The position numbers were made by a program, and so were the translations under genes. Positions 48,101 to 57,715 of a stretch of 64,000 bases of DNA are shown piece by piece. The notes below the pieces were generated by a model, which saw only the letters and a list, made by a program, of their open reading frames with translations, ran no database searches and was not told the origin of the DNA. Every line of letters begins with the position of its first letter. Position 1 is the stretch's first letter. Origin of the DNA: Lysobacter prati (GTDB taxonomy: Bacteria > Pseudomonadota > Gammaproteobacteria > Xanthomonadales > Xanthomonadaceae); the NCBI RefSeq assembly GCF_009765215.1, contig NZ_VLNV01000004.1:62001-126000 (forward strand). Reading direction: 5' to 3'.

Positions 48101-48457
48101 ATGAAGATCTTCAAGGCATTCACCCTGGAGGCAGCGCACCGCCTGCCGAACGTCCCCCCGGGGCACAAGTGCGCGCGTCTGCACGGGCACAGTTTCCGCA
48201 TCGAGATCCATGTCGAGGGCGAGGTCGACCCGCACGCCGGCTGGGTCATGGACTTCAGCGACCTCAAGGCCGCCTTCCAGCCGCTGTACGACCGCCTCGA
48301 CCACCATTACCTCAACGACATCGACGGCCTCGAAAACCCGACCAGTGAACGCCTGGCGGTGTGGATCTGGGACAACCTCAAGCCGTCGCTGCCGCTGCTG
48401 TCGGAAGTGGTCGTGTACGAGACCTGCACCTCGGGCTGCCATTACCGCGGCAGCTGA
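48101..48457 (+). CDS. queD: 6-carboxytetrahydropterin synthase QueD
   Basis: QueD converts dihydroneopterin triphosphate to 6-carboxy-tetrahydropterin for queuosine synthesis. The 118-residue product has the zinc histidines (EAAHRL, RLHGHSF), catalytic Cys24 in [10 protein letters not shown], and the late Glu-containing [12 protein letters not shown]. It starts ten bases after the serine hydrolase stop, so co-transcription is possible although the functions differ. Confidence 0.95.
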   Translation: MKIFKAFTLEAAHRLPNVPPGHKCARLHGHSFRIEIHVEGEVDPHAGWVMDFSDLKAAFQPLYDRLDHHYLNDIDGLENPTSERLAVWIWDNLKPSLPLLSEVVVYETCTSGCHYRGS

Positions 48458-48478
48458 GCCCCGCTTGCAGGAACCGCG

Positions 48479-50749
48479 CTACTTGACCGTCGGACGCAGC
48501 AGCGAGCCGAAGGTCAGGTACCACGAGCTCTCGCCATCGTCGTTGCCGCCGTAGGCCAGGAACATCGGCCCCAGCGGCGTGCTGAAACCGATGAAGAGGC
48601 TGCCGGCGAGGATCAGGTCGTCGGCATCCACCAGGTCCTTGCTGAACCACGCGTTGCCTGTTTCCAGGCTGGCGCCGACGTACATCGGCAACGAGAACAG
48701 GCGGCTGGTGTTGCCGGTGCGCCGGTACAGCACCGCGCGCGCCAGCGCGGTCTGGTTGCCGAACAGCGCGCGCTCATCGAAGCCGGACAGGTTGAGGAAC
48801 CCGCCGAGGAAGCCCTGGGTCTGGAAGAAGTTGTCGTCTTCCAGCGCGCTGCTGAAGCGCGCGCCCAGCAGCAGGTGGTAACGACCCCAGGCGCGTGCCC
48901 AGTCGGCGGTGAGGCGGGCGACGTTGCCTTCGACATCCGCGCCCATCACGTCGTAGTAGGTTTCCAGGTCGGCGCTGACGCGCGTGCCCGTAGTCGGGAA
49001 GTTGATGTTGTCCAGCGTGTCCCAGGTGGCGTTGTAGTCGATGCCGGCGTAGCCCTCCTTGCCGCCGCTGAAGTCGTTGGGATTACCGATCAGCAGGTCG
49101 GCGCGGTCGCGGCCGCGCATGAGCTGGGCCGAGATCCGCCACTCCGGTTGCGGCGAGTATCCGGCTTCCAGCGCGACCTCGCGGCGATTGATGCGGAACT
49201 CCGCCAGCTGGTTGCCGTTGGCCCACAGCGGCAGCGATTCGTTGCGCAGCTCCAGTGAGGGCTTCAGGTAGAACGCGCCGGTTTGGCCGAAGGGCTGGTA
49301 GAACTCCGACAACAGGCCGGTGATGCGTCCCAACCGCCCCACGTTGCGCCACTCGGCACCAAGACTGTTGATGTTGTTGAACGTCAGCTCGGCCGAAACC
49401 ATGTAGCTGTTGCTGCCGTTGAAGTTGTCGTCGAGCTGGAAACCGAGCTTGCCGAACGCGCGCCACGGCTTGTCGACCGGGATGATCTCCAGCCCCATCT
49501 CGCCATTGCGCTCGGCCAACCGGTAGTCGATCTGCTGGAAGCGGCCGTCGCCGTAGGCGGTGCCCAGGTTCTTCTCGATCCTGTCGACATCGAACGGCTT
49601 GTCGAGATTGCCCGCCACCGCGCGTTCGACCTGGCGGTTGGCCGAGGGTGAATCGACCTTGATGACGTCGAGGAACTGCACCAGCCCCGGGTCGAAGCTG
49701 CGTTGCCGTTGGCTGTCGCGGTACGCGGCGTAAGTGGCTTCGTCGACGGCCATCGTGCGCAACTGCGGCAGCATTGCCTCGGCGGCGCGTTCGCCTATGG
49801 CAATCGCTTCGGCGCCGCGGTTGAACTCCGAAGCGGTGATGTCGCCAAGCTCGGGGCGGATCAGCACGTCCTGGTCGCTCAGCGTGGCCAGCTGCGCGCG
49901 CACTTTCTCGGCCATCAGCGCGCTGATCATCTGGTCCATGATCGCCAGCGGATTGGTCAGCGTTGCCTCGGTGTGCAGCGGCGAACCGACGTCGACCACG
50001 ATCAGCCGCTGCGCGCCCATCTTGCGCACGACGTCGACCGGCACGTTGTCGGCCATGCCGCCGTCGACCAGCAGGCGGTCGTCGATGCGAACCGGCGCGA
50101 ATGCGCCAGGCACCGACATGCTCGAGCGGATCGCCAGTGCGAGGTCACCATCTTGAAAGACGACCTTGTCGCCGGTGATGATGTCGGCCGCGACGGCGCG
50201 GAACGGAATGGGCAGCTGGTCGAAGTCCTTCACGTCCCATGTCGACAAGGTCAGCCGGCGCAGCAGCAGCAACAGCTTCTGTCCCTGCACGATGCCGACC
50301 GGCAGCACCACGCGCCCGTCGGAGTAACCGATCTCCAGGTCGAGCAGGTAACGGAAGTCGGCGTCCTTGCGCCGCATCGGCTGGCCCGGACGCGGCGGGT
50401 CGTCGACGAACATGTCGGCCCAGTCGATGGTCTCGATCAGCGTTTCCATTTCGGCCGGGGTGTAGCCGGTGGCGTACAGGCCTCCCACTATCGAGCCCAT
50501 GCTGGTGCCGGCGACCCGGCAAACCGGAATGCGTTCGCGTTCCAGAACTTTCAGTACGCCGACATGGGCCGAGCCGCGGGCGCCGCCGCCGCCCAGGACC
50601 AGGCCGACGCAGGGGGGCTGGGGGGCCTGGGCCAGGGCCGAGGCCACCGGAATCAGGGTCAGCAGGGCCAGGGCGGCGAGCCGGCCGAGGCCGTGCCGGA
50701 AGGCGGCGCTCCGGAGGCGGGAGCTGGCGGGCACGAGGTCTCGCATCAT
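48479..50749 (-). CDS. PlpD-like patatin phospholipase with outer-membrane barrel (type Vd)
   Basis: The 756-residue product (from ATG 50749; starts at 50776 and 50932 are also open) has a signal peptide (about 1-41). A patatin lipase domain follows with the oxyanion motif GGGGARG, nucleophile Ser83 in GTSMG and Asp229 in VDGGMADN. Next come a POTRA-like segment (about 395-460) and a C-terminal BamA-like 16-strand barrel (about 470-756). This is the layout of PlpD, a type V secretion protein that presents a phospholipase on the outer surface. It converges with queD (21-base gap). Confidence 0.9.
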   Translation of the reverse strand: MMRDLVPASSRLRSAAFRHGLGRLAALALLTLIPVASALAQAPQPPCVGLVLGGGGARGSAHVGVLKVLERERIPVCRVAGTSMGSIVGGLYATGYTPAEMETLIETIDWADMFVDDPPRPGQPMRRKDADFRYLLDLEIGYSDGRVVLPVGIVQGQKLLLLLRRLTLSTWDVKDFDQLPIPFRAVAADIITGDKVVFQDGDLALAIRSSMSVPGAFAPVRIDDRLLVDGGMADNVPVDVVRKMGAQRLIVVDVGSPLHTEATLTNPLAIMDQMISALMAEKVRAQLATLSDQDVLIRPELGDITASEFNRGAEAIAIGERAAEAMLPQLRTMAVDEATYAAYRDSQRQRSFDPGLVQFLDVIKVDSPSANRQVERAVAGNLDKPFDVDRIEKNLGTAYGDGRFQQIDYRLAERNGEMGLEIIPVDKPWRAFGKLGFQLDDNFNGSNSYMVSAELTFNNINSLGAEWRNVGRLGRITGLLSEFYQPFGQTGAFYLKPSLELRNESLPLWANGNQLAEFRINRREVALEAGYSPQPEWRISAQLMRGRDRADLLIGNPNDFSGGKEGYAGIDYNATWDTLDNINFPTTGTRVSADLETYYDVMGADVEGNVARLTADWARAWGRYHLLLGARFSSALEDDNFFQTQGFLGGFLNLSGFDERALFGNQTALARAVLYRRTGNTSRLFSLPMYVGASLETGNAWFSKDLVDADDLILAGSLFIGFSTPLGPMFLAYGGNDDGESSWYLTFGSLLRPTVK

Positions 50750-50897
50750 CTTCTGGTCATCCTGGAAGGCCATCATCCTTGCTGCGGCGCATTCAGACCC
50801 TGACACGGGTCCCCGGGCGATTGCGTGACGCGATTGTGCCAGCCGGTCGGGTCGGCCAGCGATTTCCGACCAACGGCTGAACCTGTCCTCCCGGGCA

Positions 50898-50928
50898 TGT
50901 TGCACTGCAACACAGACGGGTTTATGCT
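50898..50928 (+). promoter_or_regulatory. Phasin promoter with overlapping palindrome
   Basis: TTGCAC (50900-50905) and TATGCT (50923-50928) are separated by exactly 17 bases. A perfect palindrome TGTTGCA-c-TGCAACA (50898-50912) covers the -35 region. TGC-rich palindromes over phasin promoters are known targets of PhaR-type repressors (the PHA-granule-sensing regulators), so PhaR control is inferred. Confidence 0.6.
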
Positions 50929-50997
50929 GCACCGCACAATCCGAACTCCCTCCCCGGATTGATCACCCTTTTATTGATTCACCCAACGGAGTCGACC

Positions 50998-51396
50998 ATG
51001 TACCAGCCGTTCAACGAGCAATTTGCCGCCGCGACGCGCCAGTTCGCGGAGACCGCCGCGCAGGTGAACCGCCTCGCCCTCGCCAATGCCGAGGCCGTCT
51101 TCGGCCTGCAGCTGGCCGCGATCGAAGACCGCGTCAACGCGACGTTCGCCTTCCTCGGCGAAGCCGCCGAAGTGCGTGACTTCGAAGCCGCCAAGTCGCT
51201 GCTGCCCAAGGGCGTGCAGGTGGCTCGCGAGAACCTCGAGCGCAGCGTCAGCACCGGCCAGGAAGTTTTCGGCCGTACGCTCAAGACCCACGGCGCGATC
51301 ACCGAGCTGGCCAAGGCGCAGTTCGAGACCTCGGCCAAGGAAGTGCAGACGAGCGTCGACAACACCATCAAGGCTGCCAACAAGGCTGCCAAGTAA
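50998..51396 (+). CDS. Phasin family protein
   Basis: Phasins coat polyhydroxyalkanoate granules, but many phasin-family proteins act elsewhere. The 132-residue product has the typical helical pattern (MYQPFNEQFAAATRQFAETAAQVNRLALANAEAVFGLQ... and FGRTLKTHGAITELAKAQFETS), nearly no Pro or Gly outside loops, and a Lys/Ala-rich end. The ATG at 50998 is favoured over an in-frame start at 50959. No other PHA-synthesis gene is in the window. A strong promoter and terminator bracket the gene. Confidence 0.88.
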   Translation: MYQPFNEQFAAATRQFAETAAQVNRLALANAEAVFGLQLAAIEDRVNATFAFLGEAAEVRDFEAAKSLLPKGVQVARENLERSVSTGQEVFGRTLKTHGAITELAKAQFETSAKEVQTSVDNTIKAANKAAK

Positions 51397-51486
51397 GTAA
51401 TCCGGATACACGAAACAGCCGCCTCTCTCCAGGTTACTGATTTCCTTTATCTCTCCCCGCCTACCCCTCCCCGGCGGTGGATTGGA

Positions 51487-51520
51487 AACCCGGCAGCGAA
51501 AGCTGCCGGGTTTTTTCTTT
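51487..51520 (+). terminator. Terminator of the phasin gene
   Basis: AACCCGGCAGC-gaaa-GCTGCCGGGTT with a tetraloop and a run of T residues lies about 90 bases beyond the stop codon, giving a long 3' untranslated part. Confidence 0.9.
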
Positions 51521-51534
51521 TGTGGTCAACCGGA

Positions 51535-52167
51535 TCAGAAGCTGGCGCGCACACCCAGCGAGTAGGTTTCGGTGGCGTCACTCAGCACTGCGCCGGCGTG
51601 CAGCCCCCATGTCTTGTTGAATGCGTACACCGCGCCGAAGTCGGCGAAGGCATTGCCCTCGTAACCGCGGTTGTAGTCCGTGTAACCAAGGTAGGCATTT
51701 GCGGTCAGCTTGTCGGTGACGCGACCCATCACGCCGGTGGTGATGTAGCCACCGTCGACGTGTTCACGGCTGCTGAAGCCGTAGGCGGAAGCCTTCAGGG
51801 TGTGACGATCGTATGCGACCTTCGTCACCCAGTCGGCGCGGTCGCCGATCGCCACATTGAAGCCTGCGCCCAGGGACCAGTGACTGTCCTTGGCATCGAC
51901 ATTGACGTCGTAGGTGTGGCCTTCGTAATAGAAGTCGTTGAGGTTGTAGTCGCCCTTCACCTCGCCGTACTCACCGAACATGAAGAAGTTGTCGGTGAAG
52001 GCATACGAGCCGCTGAGCGTGCCGCCGTCCATGTCGAAGGCGTCGTTGTCGGTGTAGACGTAGTCCAGCTGCGCGTAGTTGTAACCGATGCCGTTGGCCT
52101 CGCTGGCCTGCGCGGCAATCGGAGCGGTAATGGCGACCAGCGCCATGGCGATCAGGGTCTTCTTCAC
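51535..52167 (-). CDS. Ax21-like outer-membrane beta-barrel protein
   Basis: The 210-residue product has a signal peptide (about 1-21) and a small barrel of alternating strands (GIGYNYAQLDYVYTDNDAFDMDGG, then SYAFTDNFFMFGEYGEVKGDYN, and the C-terminal YSLGVRASF ending in Phe). The start and pattern fit the Ax21 family of Xanthomonadaceae outer-membrane or vesicle proteins. It converges with the phasin gene. The physiological role is uncertain; early claims of a signalling role for Ax21 have been disputed. Confidence 0.8.
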   Translation of the reverse strand: MKKTLIAMALVAITAPIAAQASEANGIGYNYAQLDYVYTDNDAFDMDGGTLSGSYAFTDNFFMFGEYGEVKGDYNLNDFYYEGHTYDVNVDAKDSHWSLGAGFNVAIGDRADWVTKVAYDRHTLKASAYGFSSREHVDGGYITTGVMGRVTDKLTANAYLGYTDYNRGYEGNAFADFGAVYAFNKTWGLHAGAVLSDATETYSLGVRASF

Positions 52168-52328
52168 TTGGTGCGTTCCTTACGTGGGGGATATGCAGCG
52201 CGCAACTACGCGCAGCCGCATAGCGTGGGCGATCGTCACCGGCGCACGCCATGGGACAATCTCGCAGGAACACTTGGCTTCGATTCGCCATGCGTGATTG
52301 CATGAGACGAATCTGATGAGAGGGCAAA

Positions 52329-52364
52329 GTCAAAATGGATCCCGGCGTTCGCCGGGATGACGGC
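52329..52364. repeat. Palindromic intergenic repeat, family B, copy 4
   Basis: GTCAAAATGGATCCCGGCG then TTCGCCGGGATGACGGC is nearly identical to the copy at 8131-8164, including the TCAAAATGG flank. Confidence 0.85.
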
Positions 52365-52384
52365 GGGACGGATGATGGCGCCCC

Positions 52385-52418
52385 ACAAACAAACAGCCCG
52401 CCGATTGGCGGGCTGTTT
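52385..52418 (-). terminator. Terminator of the RND efflux operon
   Basis: A perfect 12-bp stem AAACAGCCCGCC/GGCGGGCTGTTT with a GATT loop lies 23 bases beyond the RND stop codon, followed on the minus strand by GTTTGTGG. The T run is weak. Confidence 0.7.
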
Positions 52419-52440
52419 GCATTCGCAACGCGTGAGGCGA

Positions 52441-55400
52441 TCAGGTCGCCGGGCGCGTTACCGGTTCCTCGTCGTCGTCGTGGATCAGCACCGGCTTCTC
52501 GTCGAGCTTGTCGCCGAGCACGCGACGCACCGCGACGTAGAACACCGGGATCAGCAACAGGCCCAGGAACGTCGCGAAGAGCATGCCGCCGATCACGCCC
52601 GTGCCGATCGCATGACGCGAGTTGGCACCGGCGCCGCTGGAGATGGCCAGCGGGAACACGCCCATGATGAACGCGAACGAGGTCATCAGGATCGGACGGA
52701 AGCGCAGGTGCGCCGCTTCGATCGTCGCCTCGCGCAGCGTCTTGCCGTGCTGGCGCTGCTCGATCGCGAACTCGACGATCAGGATCGCGTTCTTCGCCGC
52801 CAGACCAATCACCGTGATCAGGCCGATCTTGAAGTAGATGTCGTTGGGCAGGCCGCGCATCAGCGAGAACAACACCGCGCCCAACGCACCCAGCGGCACC
52901 ACCAGCAGCACCGCCACCGGTACCGACCAGCTCTCGTACAACGCCGCCAGGCACAGGAACACCACCAGGATCGACAACGCCAGCAGCGCCGGCGCCTGGT
53001 TGCCCGAGAGGATTTCCTGGTACGACTGGCCGGTCCAGTCGTAACCGAAGCCTTCCGGCAGGTCCTGCTCGACGATCTTCTGCATCTCGTTCATCGCCTC
53101 GCCCGAGCTGTGGCCCGGTGCCTGCGAACCGACGATTTCCACCGCCGAGTAACCGTTGTAACGGGTCAGCGACGGCGACGCGGTGATCCAATGACTCCTG
53201 ACCACGTTCGTCAGCGGAATCATCGCCCCGTTGGGATCGGTGTCGGTGGCATCGCCATCGGGACTGGGCGTGTAGAAGTTGGCCAGCGAACCCGGACCGG
53301 TGCGGTACGGCGCGTCGGCCTGCATGGTCACGCGCTTGACGCGACCGGAGTCGACGAAGTCGTTGACGTACACCGGCGCCAGCATCAGCTGGATCGAATT
53401 GTAGATGTCGGTGACCGACAGCCCCATCGACTGTGCCTGCACGCGATCGACGTCGAGCTTGAGCTGCGGCGCCTCCTCGAGCTGGTTCGGACGCACCGCG
53501 GTCAGCGCCGGGTTCTGGTTGGCCTTGCCCAGCAGCGTGTTGCGCGCCTCCGCCAACGCTTCACGGCCCTTGCCGCCGCGATCCTGCAGGTACATGTCGA
53601 AACCGCCGAACTGACCCAGGCCGCTGACCGTGGGCAGGTTGATCACGAAGATCTGCGCGTCGCGGATGCCATACAGCGCCTGGTTGGCGTTCTGGATGAA
53701 TTCGCTGGCGGTGACCTTGCGGTCTTCCCACCGCTTGAGGCGGATGAAGGCGATGCCGACGTTCTCGCCCTGGCCGACGAAGCTGAAGCCGGAGACCTGG
53801 AAGATGCCGTCGAAGCCTTCCTGCTTCTTCATGGTCTCGCGGACCTGGTCGAGCACGGTGTTCGTGCGCGTGATCGACGCGCCCGGCGGCAGGCCGATCA
53901 GGGCGATCGCATAACCCTGGTCTTCCTCGGGCAGGAAGCTGCCCGGCATGCGCGTGAACAGGAAGCCGCACAGCACCACCAGCAGGCCGAACACCATCAT
54001 CCAGCGCGGCGTGTGCTTGATCGCGCCGCCGATATGGCCGATGTAGGTGCGGCTGACCTTGTCGTACAGCTTGTTGAAGTTGCGGAAGACGAAGTTGTCG
54101 CGGTGGTGGTCGGCCGTCGGCTTGAGCAGCGTGGCGCACAGCGCCGGTGTGAAGCCCAGGGCAAGGAACGCCGAGAAGAACATCGCCATGGCAATGGTGA
54201 TGGCGAACTGCTTGTAGATCTCACCGGCCGAACCGCCCTGGAACGCCGACGGGATGAACACCGCCGCCAGCACCACGGTGATCGCCACGACTGCGCCGCT
54301 GATCTGGCTCATCGACTTGCGCGTGGCCGCCTTCGGTGACAGGCCTTCCTCGGTCATGATGCGTTCGACGTTCTCGATCACCACGATCGCGTCGTCGACC
54401 ACGATGCCGATCGCCAGCACCATGCCGAACAGGCTGAGCTGGTTGATCGTGAAGCCGATGAAGTACATGCCCAGGAACGTGCCGAGCAGCGCGATCGGGA
54501 TCACCAGGGTCGGGATCAGTGTCGCTCGCAGGTTCTGCAGGAAGATCAGCATCACCAGGAAGACGAGCACGATCGCCTCGAACAGGGTCTTGATCACTTC
54601 CTTGATCGAGACCGAGACGAAGGTCGAGCTGTCGTACGGCGCGAACCAGGTCACGCCCGGCGGGAAGGTGCTCTGCAGCTCCTCCATTCGCGCGTAGATG
54701 GCTTCGGCCACGCCCAGTGCGTTGGCACCCGGTGCCAGCTGGACGGCGAAACCGGCGGCCGGCTGGCCGTCCCAGCGGCTGTCGAAGCCGTAGGCGGTCG
54801 CGCCCAGGCCAATGCGGGCGACATCGCGCAGGCGCACGCTGGTGCCGTCGGTGTTGGTGCGCAGGATGATGTTGCCGAACTGCTCGGGCGTGCTGAAGCG
54901 GCCCTCGGCCGACACCGTGGCGGTGAACTCCTGGCCGACCGGTGCCGGGTCGGCGCCAATCTTGCCGGCGGCGAACTGCACGTTCTGGCCGCGCACGGCG
55001 GTCAGCACCTGCGTGGCCGACAGGCCGAAGCCGCGCAGCTTGTCGGGGTTCAGCCAGATGTTCATGGCGTATTCGCTGCCGAACTGCTGGGTGCTGCCCA
55101 CGCCCGGAACGCGCGCAATCTGGTCGAGCACGCGCGAACCGATGATGTCGCTGAGGCTGTCGCGATCGAAGCGCTCGCTGTCGGCGCGCAGTGCGACCAC
55201 CATCAGGAAGCCGGCGTTGGCCTTGGCCACCACCACGCCCTGCTGGGTCACTTCGGTCGGCAGTCGCGGCGTTGCCAGCGCGACCTTGTTCTGCACCTGC
55301 ACCTGGGCGATGTCCGGGTCGGTGCCCGGTGCGAACGTCAGGGTGATGTTGGAGCCGCCGCTCGAACTCGACGAGGAGTTGAAGTAGACGAGGTTGTCGA

Positions 55401-55614
55401 TGCCGGTGAGCTGCTGCTCGATCACCTGCGTGACCGCGCCTTCAGCCGTCTCGGCGCTCGCGCCCGGGTACGACGCCGACACGGTGACCTGCGGCGGGGC
55501 GATGCTCGGATACGACTCGACGCCGAGGTTGAAGATCGCCAGCACGCCGCACAGCGATATCAGGATCGCGATGACCCAGGCGAAAACCGGGTGGTTGATG
55601 AAGAATCTGGACAT
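52441..55614 (-). CDS. RND efflux transporter, HAE1 (AcrB) family
   Basis: The 1057-residue inner-membrane pump uses the proton gradient to export hydrophobic and amphiphilic compounds through a tripartite complex. It begins MSRFFINHPVFAWVIAIL and carries the proton-relay Asp-Asp in GIVVDDAIVVIENVER, the GSAGEIYKQFAIT region, and the second-half FKIGLITVIGLAAKNAILIVEFA. The length is typical for the family. The adaptor gene lies upstream with an eight-base gap. No outer-membrane factor and no TetR regulator are beside it. Confidence 0.95.
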   Translation of the reverse strand: MSRFFINHPVFAWVIAILISLCGVLAIFNLGVESYPSIAPPQVTVSASYPGASAETAEGAVTQVIEQQLTGIDNLVYFNSSSSSSGGSNITLTFAPGTDPDIAQVQVQNKVALATPRLPTEVTQQGVVVAKANAGFLMVVALRADSERFDRDSLSDIIGSRVLDQIARVPGVGSTQQFGSEYAMNIWLNPDKLRGFGLSATQVLTAVRGQNVQFAAGKIGADPAPVGQEFTATVSAEGRFSTPEQFGNIILRTNTDGTSVRLRDVARIGLGATAYGFDSRWDGQPAAGFAVQLAPGANALGVAEAIYARMEELQSTFPPGVTWFAPYDSSTFVSVSIKEVIKTLFEAIVLVFLVMLIFLQNLRATLIPTLVIPIALLGTFLGMYFIGFTINQLSLFGMVLAIGIVVDDAIVVIENVERIMTEEGLSPKAATRKSMSQISGAVVAITVVLAAVFIPSAFQGGSAGEIYKQFAITIAMAMFFSAFLALGFTPALCATLLKPTADHHRDNFVFRNFNKLYDKVSRTYIGHIGGAIKHTPRWMMVFGLLVVLCGFLFTRMPGSFLPEEDQGYAIALIGLPPGASITRTNTVLDQVRETMKKQEGFDGIFQVSGFSFVGQGENVGIAFIRLKRWEDRKVTASEFIQNANQALYGIRDAQIFVINLPTVSGLGQFGGFDMYLQDRGGKGREALAEARNTLLGKANQNPALTAVRPNQLEEAPQLKLDVDRVQAQSMGLSVTDIYNSIQLMLAPVYVNDFVDSGRVKRVTMQADAPYRTGPGSLANFYTPSPDGDATDTDPNGAMIPLTNVVRSHWITASPSLTRYNGYSAVEIVGSQAPGHSSGEAMNEMQKIVEQDLPEGFGYDWTGQSYQEILSGNQAPALLALSILVVFLCLAALYESWSVPVAVLLVVPLGALGAVLFSLMRGLPNDIYFKIGLITVIGLAAKNAILIVEFAIEQRQHGKTLREATIEAAHLRFRPILMTSFAFIMGVFPLAISSGAGANSRHAIGTGVIGGMLFATFLGLLLIPVFYVAVRRVLGDKLDEKPVLIHDDDEEPVTRPAT

Positions 55615-55623
55615 GGCGGGGGA

Positions 55624-56838
55624 TTAGTCCTTTGAGCCCTGATCAGCGCTCGCCTGCACCTCGACGGCAGGCTTGCCGTCCTGGGCGGCCGGCTTGCCGG
55701 CTTCGGCGACGGGGCCGGCCTTCGCCGGCTGCCCGGGCACTGCACGCTGGATGCCTGAGACGATGACCTGGTCGCCCGCGGCCAGGCCGCTGCTCACGAC
55801 CCAGTTGGCGCCCTGCAGGCGATCGGTGACGACGTCCTTGCGCGCGACCTTGCCGTCGCCGCCGACCACCAGCACGTACGGGCTCTTGGCATCGCGCTGC
55901 AAGCCGACCTGCGGCACGAGGAAGGCGTTGGCCTGCTCGCCGAGCGTCGCCTTCAGCGTCACGAAGGTGCCGGGCAGCAGGTCCTTGTCCGGATTGGGGA
56001 TGCGCGCGCGCATCGAGATCGCACCGGTGGCCGGATCGACCACGTCGCCGGAGAAGTCCATGGTGCCGGTGCGCCGGTAGACGCTGCCGTCAGGCAGGAC
56101 GACCTGCACTTCGCCCTCGCCGGTGCCGGCACCGGTGCGGGCGCGACGGATCTGCTCGAGCTCGGTCACGCTGACCGAGAAATTCACGAAGAGCGGGTCG
56201 ATCTGGTCGACGGTGGTCAGCAGCGTCGCCGTGTCCTGGCCGACCAGCGCGCCCTCGGTGACCTGCTGCTTGCCGGCGCGGCCGCTGATCGGCGAGCGCA
56301 CGGTGGCGTAACCCAGGTTGATGCGGGCATCGGTGAGCGCGGCCTGCGCCTGCTTCACCGCGGCGCTGGCGCTGCGTTCGGCGGCCAGGGCGTTGTCGAG
56401 GTCGGACTGCGAGACGAACTTCTGCGGCGCCAGGCGGCGGGCACGATCAGCGGCCGACTTGGCGTTTGCATACGTCGCCTGCGCGGCCGCGAGCGCGGCC
56501 TGGGACTGGCCCGTCGACGCCTTGAGCTGGTCCGGATCGATCTGGAACAGCACCTGCCCCGCCTTGACGTCGGTGCCTTCGGCATACAGGCGCTGCTTGA
56601 GCACGCCCGGCACGCGGGCACGCACGTCGGCGCTGCGGAACGGCGCCAGACGGCCGACGAGATCCTTCTGCAGCGGCACGTTGCCCGGCTGCAGCTTGAT
56701 CACACCGACTTCCGGAGGAGGCATGCCCCCCTGTGCCTGATCCTTGCTGCCACAGGCGGTGAGTGCGAGGGCCAACGCGGCGGCCATTGCCACCGAGCGC
56801 GGGTTCTTGACCATGGGGGAGGACTCCGATTCCGTCAT
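55624..56838 (-). CDS. RND efflux periplasmic adaptor lipoprotein
   Basis: The 404-residue membrane-fusion protein has a lipoprotein signal with lipobox ALTAC near residues 25-29 (Cys29). The lipoyl and alpha-hairpin region (about 65-200, with LARPQ-like AAQATYANAKSAADRARRLA), a beta-barrel and a C-terminal Ala/Lys/Pro-rich extension follow. It links the inner-membrane RND pump to the outer-membrane channel. It is the first gene of the operon. Upstream lies a short palindromic region (ACCGTCCAGTCTAG, near 56875-56890) that could be an operator. Confidence 0.93.
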   Translation of the reverse strand: MTESESSPMVKNPRSVAMAAALALALTACGSKDQAQGGMPPPEVGVIKLQPGNVPLQKDLVGRLAPFRSADVRARVPGVLKQRLYAEGTDVKAGQVLFQIDPDQLKASTGQSQAALAAAQATYANAKSAADRARRLAPQKFVSQSDLDNALAAERSASAAVKQAQAALTDARINLGYATVRSPISGRAGKQQVTEGALVGQDTATLLTTVDQIDPLFVNFSVSVTELEQIRRARTGAGTGEGEVQVVLPDGSVYRRTGTMDFSGDVVDPATGAISMRARIPNPDKDLLPGTFVTLKATLGEQANAFLVPQVGLQRDAKSPYVLVVGGDGKVARKDVVTDRLQGANWVVSSGLAAGDQVIVSGIQRAVPGQPAKAGPVAEAGKPAAQDGKPAVEVQASADQGSKD

Positions 56839-56977
56839 GTACGAGCGATGATGCTCAGATTGGTTTAATTCCTATACCGTCCAGTCTAGCATTCTGAGTT
56901 TTCCACCCACCCCCCAGAAGTCACACGGGGGGTCATCAGGCCGGATCAGGCACAAGACGGCCCGAACGCGGACCGTT

Positions 56978-57667
56978 TCAAGCGCTGGCCGGTGCGAGCA
57001 GATGGGCCAGTGCAGCTGGATCGGGTTGATCGCGGAACGGCAGGCGTCCCCAGCAAGGTATCGGCAGACGATGACGTAGCAGCGTGAAGTTGTCGTCGGC
57101 GCGCGCCATGAGCGGATCGATGTCGTTGCCGATCCAGCCGACCAGCCGCAGCCCATCTGCCGTGATCGCGCGTGCGGTCAGGCGCGCGTGGTTGATGCAG
57201 CCCAGACGCAGGCCGACCACCATCACCACCGGCAGCTCCAGCGCGCGCACCAGGTCGGCCTGGTCGAGGTCGGCCGACAGCGGTGCAGCCCAGCCACCGA
57301 CGCCTTCCACCACCACCGCATCGGCCATCGCCGCCAGGCGCGCATGCGCCTCCAGGATCGGCTGCAGTTGTACCGTCACGCCGGCATCGGCTGCGGCAAG
57401 TTCCGGCGCCAGCGGCTGCAGCAGCGCATACGGATTGACGTCGTCATAGGCCGGACGCGGCTCGCTTGCTGCCTGCAGCAGCAGCGCATCTTCGTTGCGC
57501 AGACCGTCGGCGGTGACCTCGCAGCCGCTGGCGAGCGGCTTCATGCCGACCGCACGCAGGCCGCGCGCGCGCAGCGCGTGCAGCAGAGTCGCACTGGCCA
57601 GTGATTTGCCGATGCCGGTGTCGGTGCCGGTGACGAACCAGCCACTACGGCCTGCGGGCCTGTTCAT
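56978..57667 (-). CDS. bioD: Dethiobiotin synthetase
   Basis: BioD closes the ureido ring of dethiobiotin using ATP and CO2. The 229-residue product has the P-loop GTDTGIGKS (residues 14-22), the MKPLASG segment near 42, and VVEGVGGWAAPL near 119. It is divergent from msrC, with the two starts 48 bases apart. No other bio gene is in the window. Confidence 0.95.
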   Translation of the reverse strand: MNRPAGRSGWFVTGTDTGIGKSLASATLLHALRARGLRAVGMKPLASGCEVTADGLRNEDALLLQAASEPRPAYDDVNPYALLQPLAPELAAADAGVTVQLQPILEAHARLAAMADAVVVEGVGGWAAPLSADLDQADLVRALELPVVMVVGLRLGCINHARLTARAITADGLRLVGWIGNDIDPLMARADDNFTLLRHRLPIPCWGRLPFRDQPDPAALAHLLAPASA

Positions 57668-57715
57668 CGCAGGCCTCCGGGCCGCACGCTGGTAGACTGC
57701 GGGAAAGAGGCATCT

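Noticed and set aside
52385-52418. Hairpin considered as another mobile palindrome
   Set aside because: Its arms do not match families A or B, and its place just after the RND stop fits a terminator better.
52357-54339. A 660-residue plus-strand frame opposite the RND pump
   Set aside because: It is His/Arg/Gln-rich shadow sequence; the minus strand holds the complete pump.
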